Origin: Actinoplanes teichomyceticus ATCC 31121
Lineage (GTDB): Bacteria; Actinomycetota; Actinomycetes; Mycobacteriales; Micromonosporaceae
Assembly: GCF_003711105.1 (NCBI RefSeq)
Contig: NZ_CP023865.1
Span: 4,923,001-4,987,000, forward strand
Direction: 5' to 3'
DNA length: 64,000 nucleotides
In this document: piece by piece, positions 25,336-34,459 of the stretch
Position numbering within the stretch: the stretch's first letter is position 1
How the letters are laid out: every line of letters starts with the position of its first letter
Notes under the pieces: generated by a model
What the model saw: only the letters and a program-made list of their open reading frames with translations
What the model was told of the DNA's origin: nothing
Database searches by the model: none
Program-made: the position numbers and the translations under genes

Positions 25336-27447
25336 TCAGGCGGCTCGGCGGTAGGCGCGGTCCCCGGCCGGCGCGGTGGCCGGCCGGGTCCCGGCGGCGG
25401 CCTCCAGCCGCTCCAGCGGCATGACGTCGGCGCCGAGCGCGGCGGCCAGCCGGCCGGCCAGGCCCAGCCGGATCGGGCCGGACTCGCAGTCGACGACGAC
25501 CGTGGCCACGCCGGCCAGCGCCGGGGCGGCCAGCAGCGGGTCCGGGCCGCTGGTCGCGCGTCCGTCGGTGACCAGCACCAGCAGCGGGCGGCGGCGCGGG
25601 TCGCGGCGGCGTTCGGTGGCGATGGTGCGGGCGGCGGCGCGCAGGCCGGCGGCGAGCGGGGTACGGCCGCCGGTGCGCAGGGCGGCCAGGCGCATGACGC
25701 CGACCTCATGGCTGGAGGTCGGGGGCAGCACGACGTCCGCGTCGGTCCCCCGGAACGTGATCATGCCGATCCGGTCCCGGCGCTGGTAGGCGTCGCGCAG
25801 CAGGGACAGCACGGCGGTCTTGACCAGGGTCATCCGGCGGCGCGCGGCCATCGAGCCGGAGGCGTCCACCACGAACAGCACCAGGTTCGCCTCGCGCCCG
25901 ACGTGGATGGCCTCGCGCAGGTCGCGCGGCTGCACGGTCATCGCCCGAGCGCCGGCCGGCGACGGCTGCAGGGCGCCGCGGTGCAGGGCGGCGCGCAGCG
26001 TGGCGGGCAGGTGCGGGGCCCCGGCCAGCTTGCCGACCGGCTTGCGGGAGCCGATCACCCGGCCCCGGCGGGCGTACGCCGGGGACCGCTTGCCGGTGTG
26101 GCCGCCGTCGCCGCGGGCGGCGATCCGCAGCGTGCGCGGGCGGAACGCGGCGCCGGCCGCGGCCGGGGGCGTGGCCGGCTGTTGCGGCGGCGCCGGCGTC
26201 TCGCCGCCCGGCCGCGGTGCATCGCCGCCCGGCCGCGCGGCGCCGGTGCCCGGTGGCGTGTCGCCGTCCGGCAGTCCGCCCCCGCCACCCGGGCCGCCCG
26301 CCGGGCCGGGTCCGCCGTCCGGGCCGCCGACGGGGCCGCCCGGGCCGCCCTCGGGCCCGTCCGGGTCGTCGTCGGGGTCCGGGCCGCCGGGGTCCGGCGA
26401 CTCCGGCCGGCGTGCGGCCTCCTCGGCGGCTTCCCGTTCGGCCTCCGCCAGGGCCTGCTCCAGCTTCTCCTCGTCGGTGCCGGGCGGGTCGAGCGGGTCG
26501 GTACGGCGGCGGTGCGGCAGCGCCAGGCGGGCCGCGTCGCGTACGTCCTCGGCGGTCACCCGGTCCCGGCCGTGCCAGGCGGCCAGCGCGACCGCGCAGC
26601 GCGCCACCACGATGTCGGCGCGCATGCCGTCGACCCCGTACGCCAGGCAGACCCGGGCGATCCGGTCCAGCTCCGCGTCGGGCAGCACGACCGTGGGCAG
26701 CACCGCGCGGGCGGCCGCGATCCGGGCGGCGTACTCCCGCTCGTCGGCGGCGAAGCGCGCGGCGAATCCGGCCGGATCCGCCTCGTACGCCAGGCGCCGG
26801 CGCACCACCTCGGCGCGCTGCCCCGCGTCGCGCGGCGCGGCCACCGTCACCACCAGGCCGAACCGGTCGACCAGCTGCGGGCGCGGCTCGCCCTCCTCCG
26901 GGTTCATCGTCCCGACCAGCAGGAACCGGGCGGCGTGCTTGATCGAGACGCCGTCGCGCTCGACGTGCGCGCGGCCCATCGCGGCGGCGTCCAGCAGCAG
27001 GTCGACGAGGTGGTCGGGGAGCAGGTTCACCTCGTCGACGTAGAGCACCCCGCGGTGCGCGGCGGCGAGCAGGCCGGGCTCGTAGGCCTTGACGCCCTCG
27101 GCGAGGGCGCGCTGGATGTCCAGGGTGCCGACCACCCGGTCCTCGGTCGCGCCGACCGGCAGCTCGACCAGGGTGGCCGGGCGGTGCGTGGCCGGGGTGT
27201 CCGGGGCGTGCGGCCCGTCCGGGCAGTCCGGGTCGGGCGCCGCCGGGTCGCAGGCGAACCGGCAGCCACGGACCACGGTGACCGGGGGCAGCAGGGCGGC
27301 CAGGGCGCGCACCACGGTGCTCTTGGCGGTGCCCTTCTCGCCGCGCACCAGGACCCCGCCGACCGCCGGTGACACCGAGGTCAGCAGCAGGGCGAGGCGC
27401 AGGTCGTCGAGGCCGACCACGGCCGAGAACGGGTACGGAGTCGTCAC
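25336..27447 (-). CDS. Putative cobaltochelatase, fused ChlI/ChlD-type subunits
   Basis: A 703-residue fusion of an AAA+ ATPase (like ChlI/BchI) and a VWA domain (like ChlD/BchD). Walker A G-E-K-G-T-A-K-S-T is at residues 36-44; the ATPase part also shows V-D-E-V-N-L-L-P-D and T-M-N-P-E-E-G-E-P-R-P-Q-L. A Glu/Pro/Gly-rich linker (about 340-430) leads to the VWA domain with an intact metal site: D-A-S-G-S-M, then R-T-P-L, then V-T-D-G-R. In bacteria without bacteriochlorophyll such fused subunits work with CobN to insert cobalt. The next genes are cobO and cobB, and a cobalamin riboswitch lies just upstream, which supports the cobalt role. No cobN gene is in the window. Confidence 0.87.
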   Translation of the reverse strand: MTTPYPFSAVVGLDDLRLALLLTSVSPAVGGVLVRGEKGTAKSTVVRALAALLPPVTVVRGCRFACDPAAPDPDCPDGPHAPDTPATHRPATLVELPVGATEDRVVGTLDIQRALAEGVKAYEPGLLAAAHRGVLYVDEVNLLPDHLVDLLLDAAAMGRAHVERDGVSIKHAARFLLVGTMNPEEGEPRPQLVDRFGLVVTVAAPRDAGQRAEVVRRRLAYEADPAGFAARFAADEREYAARIAAARAVLPTVVLPDAELDRIARVCLAYGVDGMRADIVVARCAVALAAWHGRDRVTAEDVRDAARLALPHRRRTDPLDPPGTDEEKLEQALAEAEREAAEEAARRPESPDPGGPDPDDDPDGPEGGPGGPVGGPDGGPGPAGGPGGGGGLPDGDTPPGTGAARPGGDAPRPGGETPAPPQQPATPPAAAGAAFRPRTLRIAARGDGGHTGKRSPAYARRGRVIGSRKPVGKLAGAPHLPATLRAALHRGALQPSPAGARAMTVQPRDLREAIHVGREANLVLFVVDASGSMAARRRMTLVKTAVLSLLRDAYQRRDRIGMITFRGTDADVVLPPTSSHEVGVMRLAALRTGGRTPLAAGLRAAARTIATERRRDPRRRPLLVLVTDGRATSGPDPLLAAPALAGVATVVVDCESGPIRLGLAGRLAAALGADVMPLERLEAAAGTRPATAPAGDRAYRRAA

Positions 27448-27494
27448 AGGTTTCCCTCCCGGCGGGTGTCCACGCCCGCACGTCGGTCGTCACG

Positions 27495-27665
27495 AGCGGC
27501 CGGAGTCTCCTGACTCCCGGATCGCCGTTCCCCGCTCGCCTTCCGGCCCGCCGGTCGGGCCGTGGCGTGCTGACGCGTCAGCGGGTCGCTCCCCGGTCAC
27601 AGTGGCGGGACCGTCCCGGATTCGCACCGGGTTCCTCCGCTACCGCTCGACGGTCACTCTTTCCT
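27495..27665 (-). promoter_or_regulatory. Cobalamin riboswitch
   Basis: On the minus strand, in the leader of the chelatase gene, the sequence shows the core of the B12-sensing aptamer: GGTGCGAATCC, then the B12 box GCCACTG (positions 27606 to 27600), and a 3' element AGTCAGGAGACTCC some 90 bases further on. The order and spacing match the cobalamin riboswitch family. It would lower expression of the cobaltochelatase-cobO-cobB-cobE operon when adenosyl- or methylcobalamin is plentiful. The right-hand limits are approximate, and I could not fix the expression platform. No other gene of the operon lies between it and the chelatase start at 27447. Confidence 0.9.
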
Positions 27666-27802
27666 ACCGCCCGGCCACCCGTCAAACCCCACCGGCGGTG
27701 ACGATGATCGCCCGGACGAGCGCGCGACGGCGTGCCGCTCCGCGGCGGGCGCCGCCACCATTCCCGCTCCGGCGGACAACCGTCAGGGCCTGTCGAGTAC
27801 CG

Positions 27803-27833
27803 AAAAACGCCCCACCGCGGCGCTGGTGGGGCG
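27803..27833 (-). terminator. Rho-independent terminator of citrate synthase gene
   Basis: A 9-bp GC-rich stem (cgccccacc / ggtggggcg) with an 8-base loop, followed on the minus strand by a run of five U. It starts about 110 bases after the gltA stop. It is one of only a few in the window with a U-run. Confidence 0.85.
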
Positions 27834-27943
27834 TGCTTCGGAGTGGTGCGCTCGGCGCCGGCCTCGCCGGGGTCGGCGCCGATGTGCCGATGTCCGGCGT
27901 GGGCTGCGCCTCGCGCGCCCGCGCCGGTCGTGGGGTGGAACCT

Positions 27944-29227
27944 TCAGCGCTGGCCGAGGGGGACGAAGTCGCGCACCGGCGAGCCGGTGTAGATCTGCCG
28001 CGGGCGGCCGATCTTGTTGGCCGGGTCGTGCATCATCTCCCGCCACTGGGCGATCCAGCCGGGCAGGCGGCCCAGCGCGAACAGCACCGTGAACATCTTC
28101 GTCGGGAAGCCCATGGCCTTGTAGATCAGGCCGGTGTAGAAGTCGACGTTCGGGTACAGCTTGCGGGAGACGAAGTAGTCGTCGTTGAGCGCGATCTCCT
28201 CGAGCTGGAAGGCGATCTCCAGCAGCGGGTCCGGCTTGTCCAGCGTCGAGAGCATCTGCTGGGCGGCCTTCTTGACGATCGCGGCCCGCGGGTCGTAGTT
28301 CTTGTAGACCCGGTGGCCGAAGCCCATGAGCTTGACGCCCTTTTCCTTGTTCTTCACCCGGGTGACGAACGAGTTGACGTCGCCGCCGTCCTTGCGGATC
28401 TGCTCCAGCATCTCCAGCACGGCCGCGTTGGCGCCGCCGTGCAGCGGGCCGGAGAGCGCGTTGATGCCGGCCGAGATCGACGCGAACAGGTTCGCCTGCG
28501 CGGAGCCGACCAGCCGGACGGTCGAGGTGGAGCAGTTCTGCTCGTGGTCGGCATGCAGGATGAAGAGCATGTCGAGGATCTTCGCGACCTTCGGGTCGGC
28601 GTCGTAGGCGACGGTCGGCAGGCCGAAGGTCAGACGCAGGAAGTTCTCGACGTAGTCCAGCGAGTTGTCCGGGTACGGCAGCGGGTGGCCGATGGACTTC
28701 TTGTAGGCGTAAGCGGCGATCGTCGGAAGTTTCGCCATCAGGCGGATCGCCGAGATGTCGACCTGCTCGTCGTCCAGCGGGTCGAGCGCGTCCTGGTAGA
28801 AGGTGGACAGCGCGGTGACCGCCGAGGAGAGCACCGCCATCGGGTGCGCGTCGCGCGGGAAGCCGGAGAAGAAGGTCCGCATCTCCTCCTGCAGCAGCGT
28901 GTGGACCCGGATGCGGTCGCCGAACTCGCGCAGCTGGGCCTCGGTCGGCAATTCGCCGTTCATCAGGAGGTAGGACACCTCCAGGAACGTCGACTTCTCG
29001 GCCAGCTGCTCGATCGGGTAGCCCCGGTAGCGCAGAATGCCGGCGTCACCATCGATATAGGTGATCGCCGACGTGGTCGACGCGGTGTTGACGAACCCCT
29101 GGTCCAGGGTGACGTAGCCGGTCTCCTTCAGCAGAGCACTGACGTCGATGCCGCCCGGCCCGTCGACGGCCTCGCGTACCGACATCGACAATTGGCCACC
29201 GGGGTGGTCGAGCTTGACATCCGTCAT
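27944..29227 (-). CDS. gltA: Citrate synthase
   Basis: A 427-residue type II citrate synthase, joining acetyl-CoA and oxaloacetate. The catalytic segments are present: H-A-D-H-E-Q-N-C-S-T-S-T-V-R, G-P-L-H-G-G-A-N, the G-F-G-H-R-V-Y-K histidine, the aspartate in F-Y-T-G region, and the final K-I-G-R-P-R-Q-I-Y-T-G. Length and layout are those of the hexameric actinobacterial enzyme. The ATG follows GAGGGA. It is divergent from the universal stress protein gene and has its own terminator at 27803-27833. A weak promoter candidate on the minus strand (TTGAGG, 17 bases, AAATCT) lies near 29260-29290. Confidence 0.96.
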   Translation of the reverse strand: MTDVKLDHPGGQLSMSVREAVDGPGGIDVSALLKETGYVTLDQGFVNTASTTSAITYIDGDAGILRYRGYPIEQLAEKSTFLEVSYLLMNGELPTEAQLREFGDRIRVHTLLQEEMRTFFSGFPRDAHPMAVLSSAVTALSTFYQDALDPLDDEQVDISAIRLMAKLPTIAAYAYKKSIGHPLPYPDNSLDYVENFLRLTFGLPTVAYDADPKVAKILDMLFILHADHEQNCSTSTVRLVGSAQANLFASISAGINALSGPLHGGANAAVLEMLEQIRKDGGDVNSFVTRVKNKEKGVKLMGFGHRVYKNYDPRAAIVKKAAQQMLSTLDKPDPLLEIAFQLEEIALNDDYFVSRKLYPNVDFYTGLIYKAMGFPTKMFTVLFALGRLPGWIAQWREMMHDPANKIGRPRQIYTGSPVRDFVPLGQR

Positions 29228-29349
29228 GTATTTCCCTCACTTCACCGGCAGATGTCCCAAAGATTTTGCCGTTCACCGTAAACCCTCAACCTGAATGGGT
29301 CATCAGGTGGCCACGCGTTGAGGCATTGGTCACCAGACGGTAAGGCCCA

Positions 29350-29377
29350 TTGCAACATCGATAATCATCGGTATATT
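29350..29377 (+). promoter_or_regulatory. Sigma-70-like promoter of universal stress protein gene
   Basis: TTGCAA at 29350-29355 and TATATT at 29372-29377, 16 bases apart, in a markedly AT-rich patch. They would start transcription near 29384, leaving a leader of about 27 bases with a GGAG ribosome site before the ATG at 29411. Confidence 0.6.
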
Positions 29378-29410
29378 GCGAGAACGTTACGGGGAGCGGA
29401 GGTCGGACCG

Positions 29411-30268
29411 ATGCAGAACCCGAATCGGCCGCCCGTGGTGGTGGGGGTCAACGGGACCGCGGCCGGCCTGGCCGCCGTACGCCTGGCCGCGCGGGAGGCG
29501 GTCTCCCGGGGCCGGGTGCTGCACGTGGTGCATGCCTTCACCTGGCCCGATCCACGGCCGGGAACCGGTGTCGAGTGGGCTCCGGCTCGCCGCGCCGCCT
29601 CACGCGTCGTCGAGGAGGCGGTCGTCACCGCCCAGCGTTCCACACCCGGCGTCGACGCGCGGGGCCATCTGGTGGATGGCCCGGCCGCCCGGGTGCTGCG
29701 CGAGCTGAGCCACCGCGCCGCGCTCCTGGTGCTGGGCGGCGACGACCTGGCCGCCACCGGCCGCCTGCCGCCGGGCTCCCCGCTGCTGGAGGTGGTGGCC
29801 CAGGCGTGGTGCCCGGTGGTGGTGGCACGCGGGCCGCGCCCGCCGTCCGGGCGGGTGCTGGCCGCCGTGGACGGCTCGGCGCCGTCGCTGCTGGCGCTGC
29901 GGCACGCGGCCGAGGACGCCGCCCGCCGCGGCGTCGCGCTGGACGTGCTGCACGTGGCCGGCGAGGACGCCGAGGAGGCCGGCGAGCGGCTGCTCGACGA
30001 GACGCTCGCCGCGGTGCCCGGCCTGCCGCCGCTGCGCCGGTGGGTGCTGACCGGCGCGCCGGCCGCGGTGCTGATCCGCGCCTCCCGCCGGGCCGGGCTG
30101 ATCACCCTGGGCTCGCGCGGGACCGGCGGCGCCGCCCGCCTCGGCTCGGTCGCCCACCAGCTGCTGCTGCGCGGCGGCTGCCCGGTCGTCTTCGCGCACG
30201 GGCGCCGCCTCCCGTCCCGCCACCTGCCGCCGCCGGACCGGGAAGCCGGAACCCCGTCACTCAACTGA
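29411..30268 (+). CDS. Tandem universal stress protein
   Basis: A 285-residue protein made of two UspA domains. Each starts with a V-x-G-V-N-G or V-L-A-A-V-D-G-S-A strand, followed by a basic helix; the second domain keeps the ATP-binding G-S-R-G-T-G-G-A-A-R-L-G-S-V-A motif, while the first has only a degenerate version (L-G-G-D-D-L). The ATG at 29411 is preferred over an earlier in-frame ATG because GGAG precedes it and the promoter TTGCAA-TATATT lies inside the longer frame. Two-domain Usp proteins are common in actinobacteria, often linked to hypoxia or dormancy; the target here is unknown. Confidence 0.88.
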   Translation: MQNPNRPPVVVGVNGTAAGLAAVRLAAREAVSRGRVLHVVHAFTWPDPRPGTGVEWAPARRAASRVVEEAVVTAQRSTPGVDARGHLVDGPAARVLRELSHRAALLVLGGDDLAATGRLPPGSPLLEVVAQAWCPVVVARGPRPPSGRVLAAVDGSAPSLLALRHAAEDAARRGVALDVLHVAGEDAEEAGERLLDETLAAVPGLPPLRRWVLTGAPAAVLIRASRRAGLITLGSRGTGGAARLGSVAHQLLLRGGCPVVFAHGRRLPSRHLPPPDREAGTPSLN

Positions 30269-30349
30269 CCCGTTTCCGGCCGGTGGCGTCGCACCCGTTG
30301 CTACGGTGAGCAAAATATTAGTCTTCGGGCAAAGCGGGAGGAACGCCCG

Positions 30350-32695
30350 GTGCCCTCCGTGCTCCCACCCGGCATCGCCCGCCGCCAATGGCAGTTCATG
30401 GCCGCGTTCGGCGTCGTCGTCACCGCGCTCTACACGGCCTACCCGTCGTCCCCCCTGGCGTCGGTGAGCCTGGTGCTGCTCGGCGTCCTGACCGTGGCGG
30501 CGTGCTTCCTCGGGCCGCGCCGCTGGGGCGCCGAACCGCCGATCGCCTGGCTGCTGATGGCCCTGGCCGCCCTGCTGTTCCTGGTCGGCCTGCTGATCCG
30601 GCCCACCGTGACCGACCGGGCGATGCCGCTGCCGCTGCTCGCCGACGCCGCCACCTTCACCGGCTACGTGCTGCTCGGGACCTTCCTGTTCCTGCTGCTG
30701 CGAGCCCGGCAGAGCCTGGAACGGCACGCCGTGCTCGACGGCCTGATCGTCTGCCTGGCCGCCGGGCTGACCAGCACCCTGCTGCTGGCCGCGCCGGCCG
30801 CCGCGATCACCGGGCGCCCCGCGCTGCTCTCCATCATCCAGGCCACCTACCCGCTCTGCGACGTGGTGCTGGCCCTGCTGGTGATCAACCTGGCCTTCAC
30901 CACCAAGACGTGGTCGATCAGCATGATCGGGGCGTTGGTGATGATGGTCGGGCTGTTCCTCGGCGACACCGCGTACGCGATCGTCGGCGTGAACGGCCAG
31001 ATCTACGCGTCCCCGCTGCTCAACATCCCGTACCTGGTGGCGTACACCGGGCTGGGCGTGAGCGCCCTGCACCCGTCGGTGGCCGAGATGAGCCGCGCCG
31101 ACCGGCTGCCGGTGCAGGCCTGGTCCTGGCAGCGCCTCGCGGTGCTGCTGCCCGCGCTGCTGCTGCCGTTCGCGCTGCTGCTGACCACCGGCACCCGGGC
31201 CGCCTCGCACCGCCTGCTGATCGCGGTGACCGGCGCGCTGATGGTGGTGCTCCTGCTGGCCCGGGCGATGTCCGCGGTGCAGGCGCAGGTCGCCGCCCAG
31301 CTGCACTCCGAGCACCAGGCCACCCACGACCCGCTGACCTCGCTGCCGAACCGGCGCTCCATCTCGTACGAGATCGAGCGGCTGGTCACCACGGTCGACT
31401 CGCACGGTCCGGACCGGGTCTGGGTCTACATGCTCGACCTGGACGGCTTCAAGTGGGTCAACGACTCCTGGGGCCACGACACCGGCGACCAGCTGGTCAT
31501 CGAGGTGGGCCGGCGGCTGCGCGCCGCGGTGCCGGAGACCGTGCCGGTGGCCCGGGTCGGCGGCGACGAGTTCCTGCTCGCCTTCGTCGGCGACAAGGCC
31601 GGCGCGCTGCGCCTGGTGGACGACATCCGGGGTTGTTTCGCCCGCCCCCTTCCGGTACGCGACACCGAGGTCGTGATCAGCGCCTCGATCGGCATCGCGC
31701 ACGCCGTCGGCGACCCCGTCCGCTCCGCGGTGACCGCCGAGGCGCTGATGCGTGACGCGGACACCGCGATGTACCGCGCCAAGGGCGAGGGGCCGGGCCG
31801 GTCCACCATCTTCGACACCTCGATGCACGACCAGGTGCGCGAGCGCATCGAGCTGGAGGTGGCGCTGCGCCAGGCGCTCGCCGACAACCAGCTGCACGTG
31901 GCGTACCAGCCGATCGTGCGGCTGGAGACCGGGATGCCGGTGGGCGCCGAGGCGCTGGTCCGCTGGCAGCACCCGGAGCGCGGGGCGATCCCGCCGATGC
32001 TGTTCATCCCGATCGCCGAGGACTCCGGCCTCATCTCGCAGATCGGCACCTGGGTACGCAACGAGGCGCTGCGCCAGCTCGGCGTGTGGCGCTCGCAGGG
32101 CGTGGTCTCGGAGAGCTTCTACCTGTCCATCAACGTGTCCCCGCGCCAGCTCAGCGAGCCCGACCTGCCGCTGGTGTTCTCCGGCGAGCTGTTCCGGTAC
32201 GGCGTCCCGGCGCACTGCGTGGCGCTGGAGATGACCGAGTCGGTGATGGTGGACGGCTCCAGCGTCACCTCGCGGGTGCTCTTCGAGCTGCGCCAGCTCG
32301 GCGCCAAGCTGCTGGTGGACGACTTCGGCACCGGGTTCTCCGCGCTCGGCTACCTGCGCCGCTTCCCGGTCACCGGCGTCAAGATCGACCGGTCCTTCGT
32401 CACCGGCCTGGGCAAGAACGACCAGGACGACGAGATCGTGCGCGCGGTGGTCGCGATGAGCCACGCGCTCGGGCTGAGCGTGATCGCCGAGGGCGTGGAG
32501 ACGCAGCTGCAGCGCGAGGCGCTGTACCACGTCGGCGTGGTGAACGGGCAGGGCTGGCTGTGGGGCAAGGCGGTGCCGGCCGAGGAGTTCGCCCGGCAGT
32601 GGCGCCTGGGCGCGGCGCTGCCCGCGGTGCCGCTGCCGGTCGCCGCGATCACCTCCGGCTCCGGACGGCACCGCCGCCCGGAGCCGGACGGGTGA
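30350..32695 (+). CDS. Membrane GGDEF-EAL c-di-GMP enzyme
   Basis: A 781-residue protein with a GTG start and GGGAGG ribosome site. Residues 1 to about 310 hold eight to ten hydrophobic segments in close succession, a membrane sensor of unknown signal. A GGDEF domain follows (G-G-D-E-F at 404-408 intact) and then an EAL domain (E-A-L at 534-536, with the later D-D-F-G-T-G-F-S-A-L and K-I-D-R-S-F catalytic strands intact). Both cyclase and phosphodiesterase sites look competent. No inhibitory I-site was located. It is upstream of a convergent GNAT gene, with just six bases between stops. It resembles the large Streptomyces-type c-di-GMP enzymes such as RmdB or CdgA, but the membrane sensor prevents an exact match. 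Confidence 0.92.
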   Translation: MPSVLPPGIARRQWQFMAAFGVVVTALYTAYPSSPLASVSLVLLGVLTVAACFLGPRRWGAEPPIAWLLMALAALLFLVGLLIRPTVTDRAMPLPLLADAATFTGYVLLGTFLFLLLRARQSLERHAVLDGLIVCLAAGLTSTLLLAAPAAAITGRPALLSIIQATYPLCDVVLALLVINLAFTTKTWSISMIGALVMMVGLFLGDTAYAIVGVNGQIYASPLLNIPYLVAYTGLGVSALHPSVAEMSRADRLPVQAWSWQRLAVLLPALLLPFALLLTTGTRAASHRLLIAVTGALMVVLLLARAMSAVQAQVAAQLHSEHQATHDPLTSLPNRRSISYEIERLVTTVDSHGPDRVWVYMLDLDGFKWVNDSWGHDTGDQLVIEVGRRLRAAVPETVPVARVGGDEFLLAFVGDKAGALRLVDDIRGCFARPLPVRDTEVVISASIGIAHAVGDPVRSAVTAEALMRDADTAMYRAKGEGPGRSTIFDTSMHDQVRERIELEVALRQALADNQLHVAYQPIVRLETGMPVGAEALVRWQHPERGAIPPMLFIPIAEDSGLISQIGTWVRNEALRQLGVWRSQGVVSESFYLSINVSPRQLSEPDLPLVFSGELFRYGVPAHCVALEMTESVMVDGSSVTSRVLFELRQLGAKLLVDDFGTGFSALGYLRRFPVTGVKIDRSFVTGLGKNDQDDEIVRAVVAMSHALGLSVIAEGVETQLQREALYHVGVVNGQGWLWGKAVPAEEFARQWRLGAALPAVPLPVAAITSGSGRHRRPEPDG

Positions 32696-32701
32696 GCGGC
32701 C

Positions 32702-33274
32702 CTACGGCGCGGCCCGCACCCCCGCCTTGTCGCTCTCGGGGAACTCGTAGAGCCAGAACGACTGGGCGTCCAGCCGGGTGGGCACCGCCTTGCCGGCCAC
32801 CCGGCTCAGGATCACGCCGATCAGCCGCGGCAACTGGTGCCGCTCCTCGTTGTACATGCTGATGTCCACGAACACCTTGCCGTCGACCGCCTCGATCGCC
32901 CGGTACAGCCGGCGCAGCAGCTCGATGAAGACCCCGGCGCCGCGCCCGCCCCGCTGCGCGCCGACGAACAGCACGTAGAAGATCCGCTTCTGGGCGTACA
33001 GGTCGGGCCAGTGGTGCGCGAAGTAGTCCGGCGAGATCAGCGACACCGCGCTCAGCTCGGTGGTCATCGCGGCCATCCCGATCACCTCGCCGTCCGGGTC
33101 GAACGCCACGTACTTGTCCGCCCGCTCGTCGGCCATCAGCTCGTCGAACTCGTGGCGGTAGAGCAGGTGCCGGTTCACCGCCAGCACCGCCAGCTCGGCG
33201 AACGCCTCCTGGTAGAACTTCCAGGCCTGCTCCAGCAGCTCGGCCGGCACCACCGGCATGACGTCCACCCGCAT
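32702..33274 (-). CDS. GNAT-like acetyltransferase
   Basis: A 190-residue protein starting at ATG after a GGGGGG-rich ribosome site. Family marks are V-I-G-M-A-A-M-T-T-E and the acetyl-CoA-like loop Q-R-G-G-R-G-A-G-V-F-I-E-L-L, consistent with an acetyl-CoA P-loop in a GNAT fold. The surrounding parts are unusual: E-F-P-E-S-D at the end and W-K-F-Y-Q-E-A-F-A-E near the N-terminus. Substrate unknown. It is convergent with the GGDEF-EAL gene and divergent from the small membrane peptide at 33418, with which it may share an operator-like inverted repeat. Confidence 0.65.
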   Translation of the reverse strand: MRVDVMPVVPAELLEQAWKFYQEAFAELAVLAVNRHLLYRHEFDELMADERADKYVAFDPDGEVIGMAAMTTELSAVSLISPDYFAHHWPDLYAQKRIFYVLFVGAQRGGRGAGVFIELLRRLYRAIEAVDGKVFVDISMYNEERHQLPRLIGVILSRVAGKAVPTRLDAQSFWLYEFPESDKAGVRAAP

Positions 33275-33370
33275 CGCTCGCCCCCCGTGAAGTTGCCTCG
33301 CTTCTGACAAACCTCCCAGCCCCACTGGTGCCGCGCGGGCAACTCCGGCATTATTCGCTCACGGATCCCT

Positions 33371-33392
33371 CGGGGTGAGCCACGTCACCCCG
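33371..33392 (+). promoter_or_regulatory. 8-bp inverted repeat upstream of small membrane peptide
   Basis: cggggtga, six bases, tcaccccg: a perfect inverted repeat ending 25 bases before the ATG at 33418. It could be an operator for the divergent GNAT and peptide genes or a hairpin in the peptide leader. No known binding protein is identified. Confidence 0.5.
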
Positions 33393-33417
33393 GTCGCAGA
33401 TCGCACGGGAGGCGAAA

Positions 33418-33543
33418 ATGACCGACCTCATCGGCGCCGAGGGCCGCGCGCTCTGGCTCGTCGCCCTGCTGCTGATGCTGGCCGCCGGGCTGGCCACCGC
33501 GCTGATCGCCGCCACCCGCGGCGGCCTCCCGCCGCGCCGGTAG
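33418..33543 (+). CDS. 41-residue single-pass membrane peptide
   Basis: An ATG with GGGAGG eight bases upstream opens a 41-codon frame. The peptide is M-T-D-L-I-G-A-E-G-R, then a Leu/Ala-rich membrane helix of about 20 residues (W-L-V-A-L-L-L-M-L-A), then a basic end R-G-G-L-P-P-R-R. Such small membrane peptides often act as regulators or subunits of larger membrane proteins; the partner is unknown. The exonuclease III gene starts 46 bases later on the same strand, so co-transcription is possible. Confidence 0.6.
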   Translation: MTDLIGAEGRALWLVALLLMLAAGLATALIAATRGGLPPRR

Positions 33544-33589
33544 CCCCCCGCTCCGTACCGCCCGGCCGGCGATGCGGCAGGCTGGGCGG

Positions 33590-34363
33590 ATGCGCTTCGC
33601 CACGTGGAACGTCAACTCGGTCAAGGCCCGGCTGCCCCGGCTGCTCGACTGGCTGGAGAGCACCGCCCCGGACGTGGTCTGCCTGCAGGAGACCAAGGTC
33701 GGCGAGGACGGCTTCCCCGCCGCCGAGGTCGCGCGCCTGGGGTACGAGACCGCCGCGTACGGTCAGGGCCGCTGGAACGGCGTCGCCCTGCTCTCCCGCG
33801 CCGGCCTCGCGGACGTCCGCCGCGGTTTCCGCGGCGAGCCGGGTTTCCCGGACCCGGAGGCCCGCGCCGTCAGCGCGGTCTGCGACGGGATCCGCTTCCA
33901 CAGCGTGTACGTGCCGAACGGCCGCACCCCGGACGACCCGCACTACGCCTACAAGCTGGACTGGCTGCGCGCGCTGCGCGAGGTGCTCGCCGCGGACCTG
34001 GCCGCCGGTCCGCTGGTGGTGGCCGGCGACTTCAACGTGGCGCCGACCGACGCCGATGTCTGGGACCCGGCGGTCTTCGCTGGCTCGACGCATGTCACGC
34101 CGCCGGAGCGGGCGGCGATCGCCGCGCTGCGCGACCTCGGGCTCACCGACGTGCCGGCCCGCGCGATGAAGGGCGACCACCCGTTCACCTACTGGGACTA
34201 CCGGGCGGGGATGTTCCACCAGAACAAGGGCATGCGCATCGACCACGTGTACGCCAGCGCCGAGCTGGCCGCCGCGGTCACCGACGCCGTGGTCGACCGG
34301 GAGGCGCGCAAGGGCAAAGGGCCCTCCGACCACGCTCCGGTGATCGTCGATCTGCGGCGGTGA
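33590..34363 (+). CDS. xth: Exodeoxyribonuclease III (AP endonuclease)
   Basis: A 257-residue member of the ExoIII/APE1 family that cuts at abasic sites and degrades 3' ends. Signatures: F-A-T-W-N-V-N-S at the start, L-Q-E-T-K metal-binding Glu, Y-V-P-N-G-R-x-P near 100, V-V-A-G-D-F-N-V-A-P, the Y-W-D-Y-R loop, and S-D-H-A-P-V at the end with the catalytic His. Start at M-R-F-A-T-W is chosen since the family begins there; an ATG six codons upstream is less likely. Length is normal. Confidence 0.95.
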   Translation: MRFATWNVNSVKARLPRLLDWLESTAPDVVCLQETKVGEDGFPAAEVARLGYETAAYGQGRWNGVALLSRAGLADVRRGFRGEPGFPDPEARAVSAVCDGIRFHSVYVPNGRTPDDPHYAYKLDWLRALREVLAADLAAGPLVVAGDFNVAPTDADVWDPAVFAGSTHVTPPERAAIAALRDLGLTDVPARAMKGDHPFTYWDYRAGMFHQNKGMRIDHVYASAELAAAVTDAVVDREARKGKGPSDHAPVIVDLRR

Positions 34364-34459
34364 CCCGGGCACGATCGAGCACGCCATGCCCGCACCGGCC
34401 GGCGACCCCGTAGGCTGGGGTCGTTCGGAACGACTCGGCGGGGAGCGACGGGAGGGACG

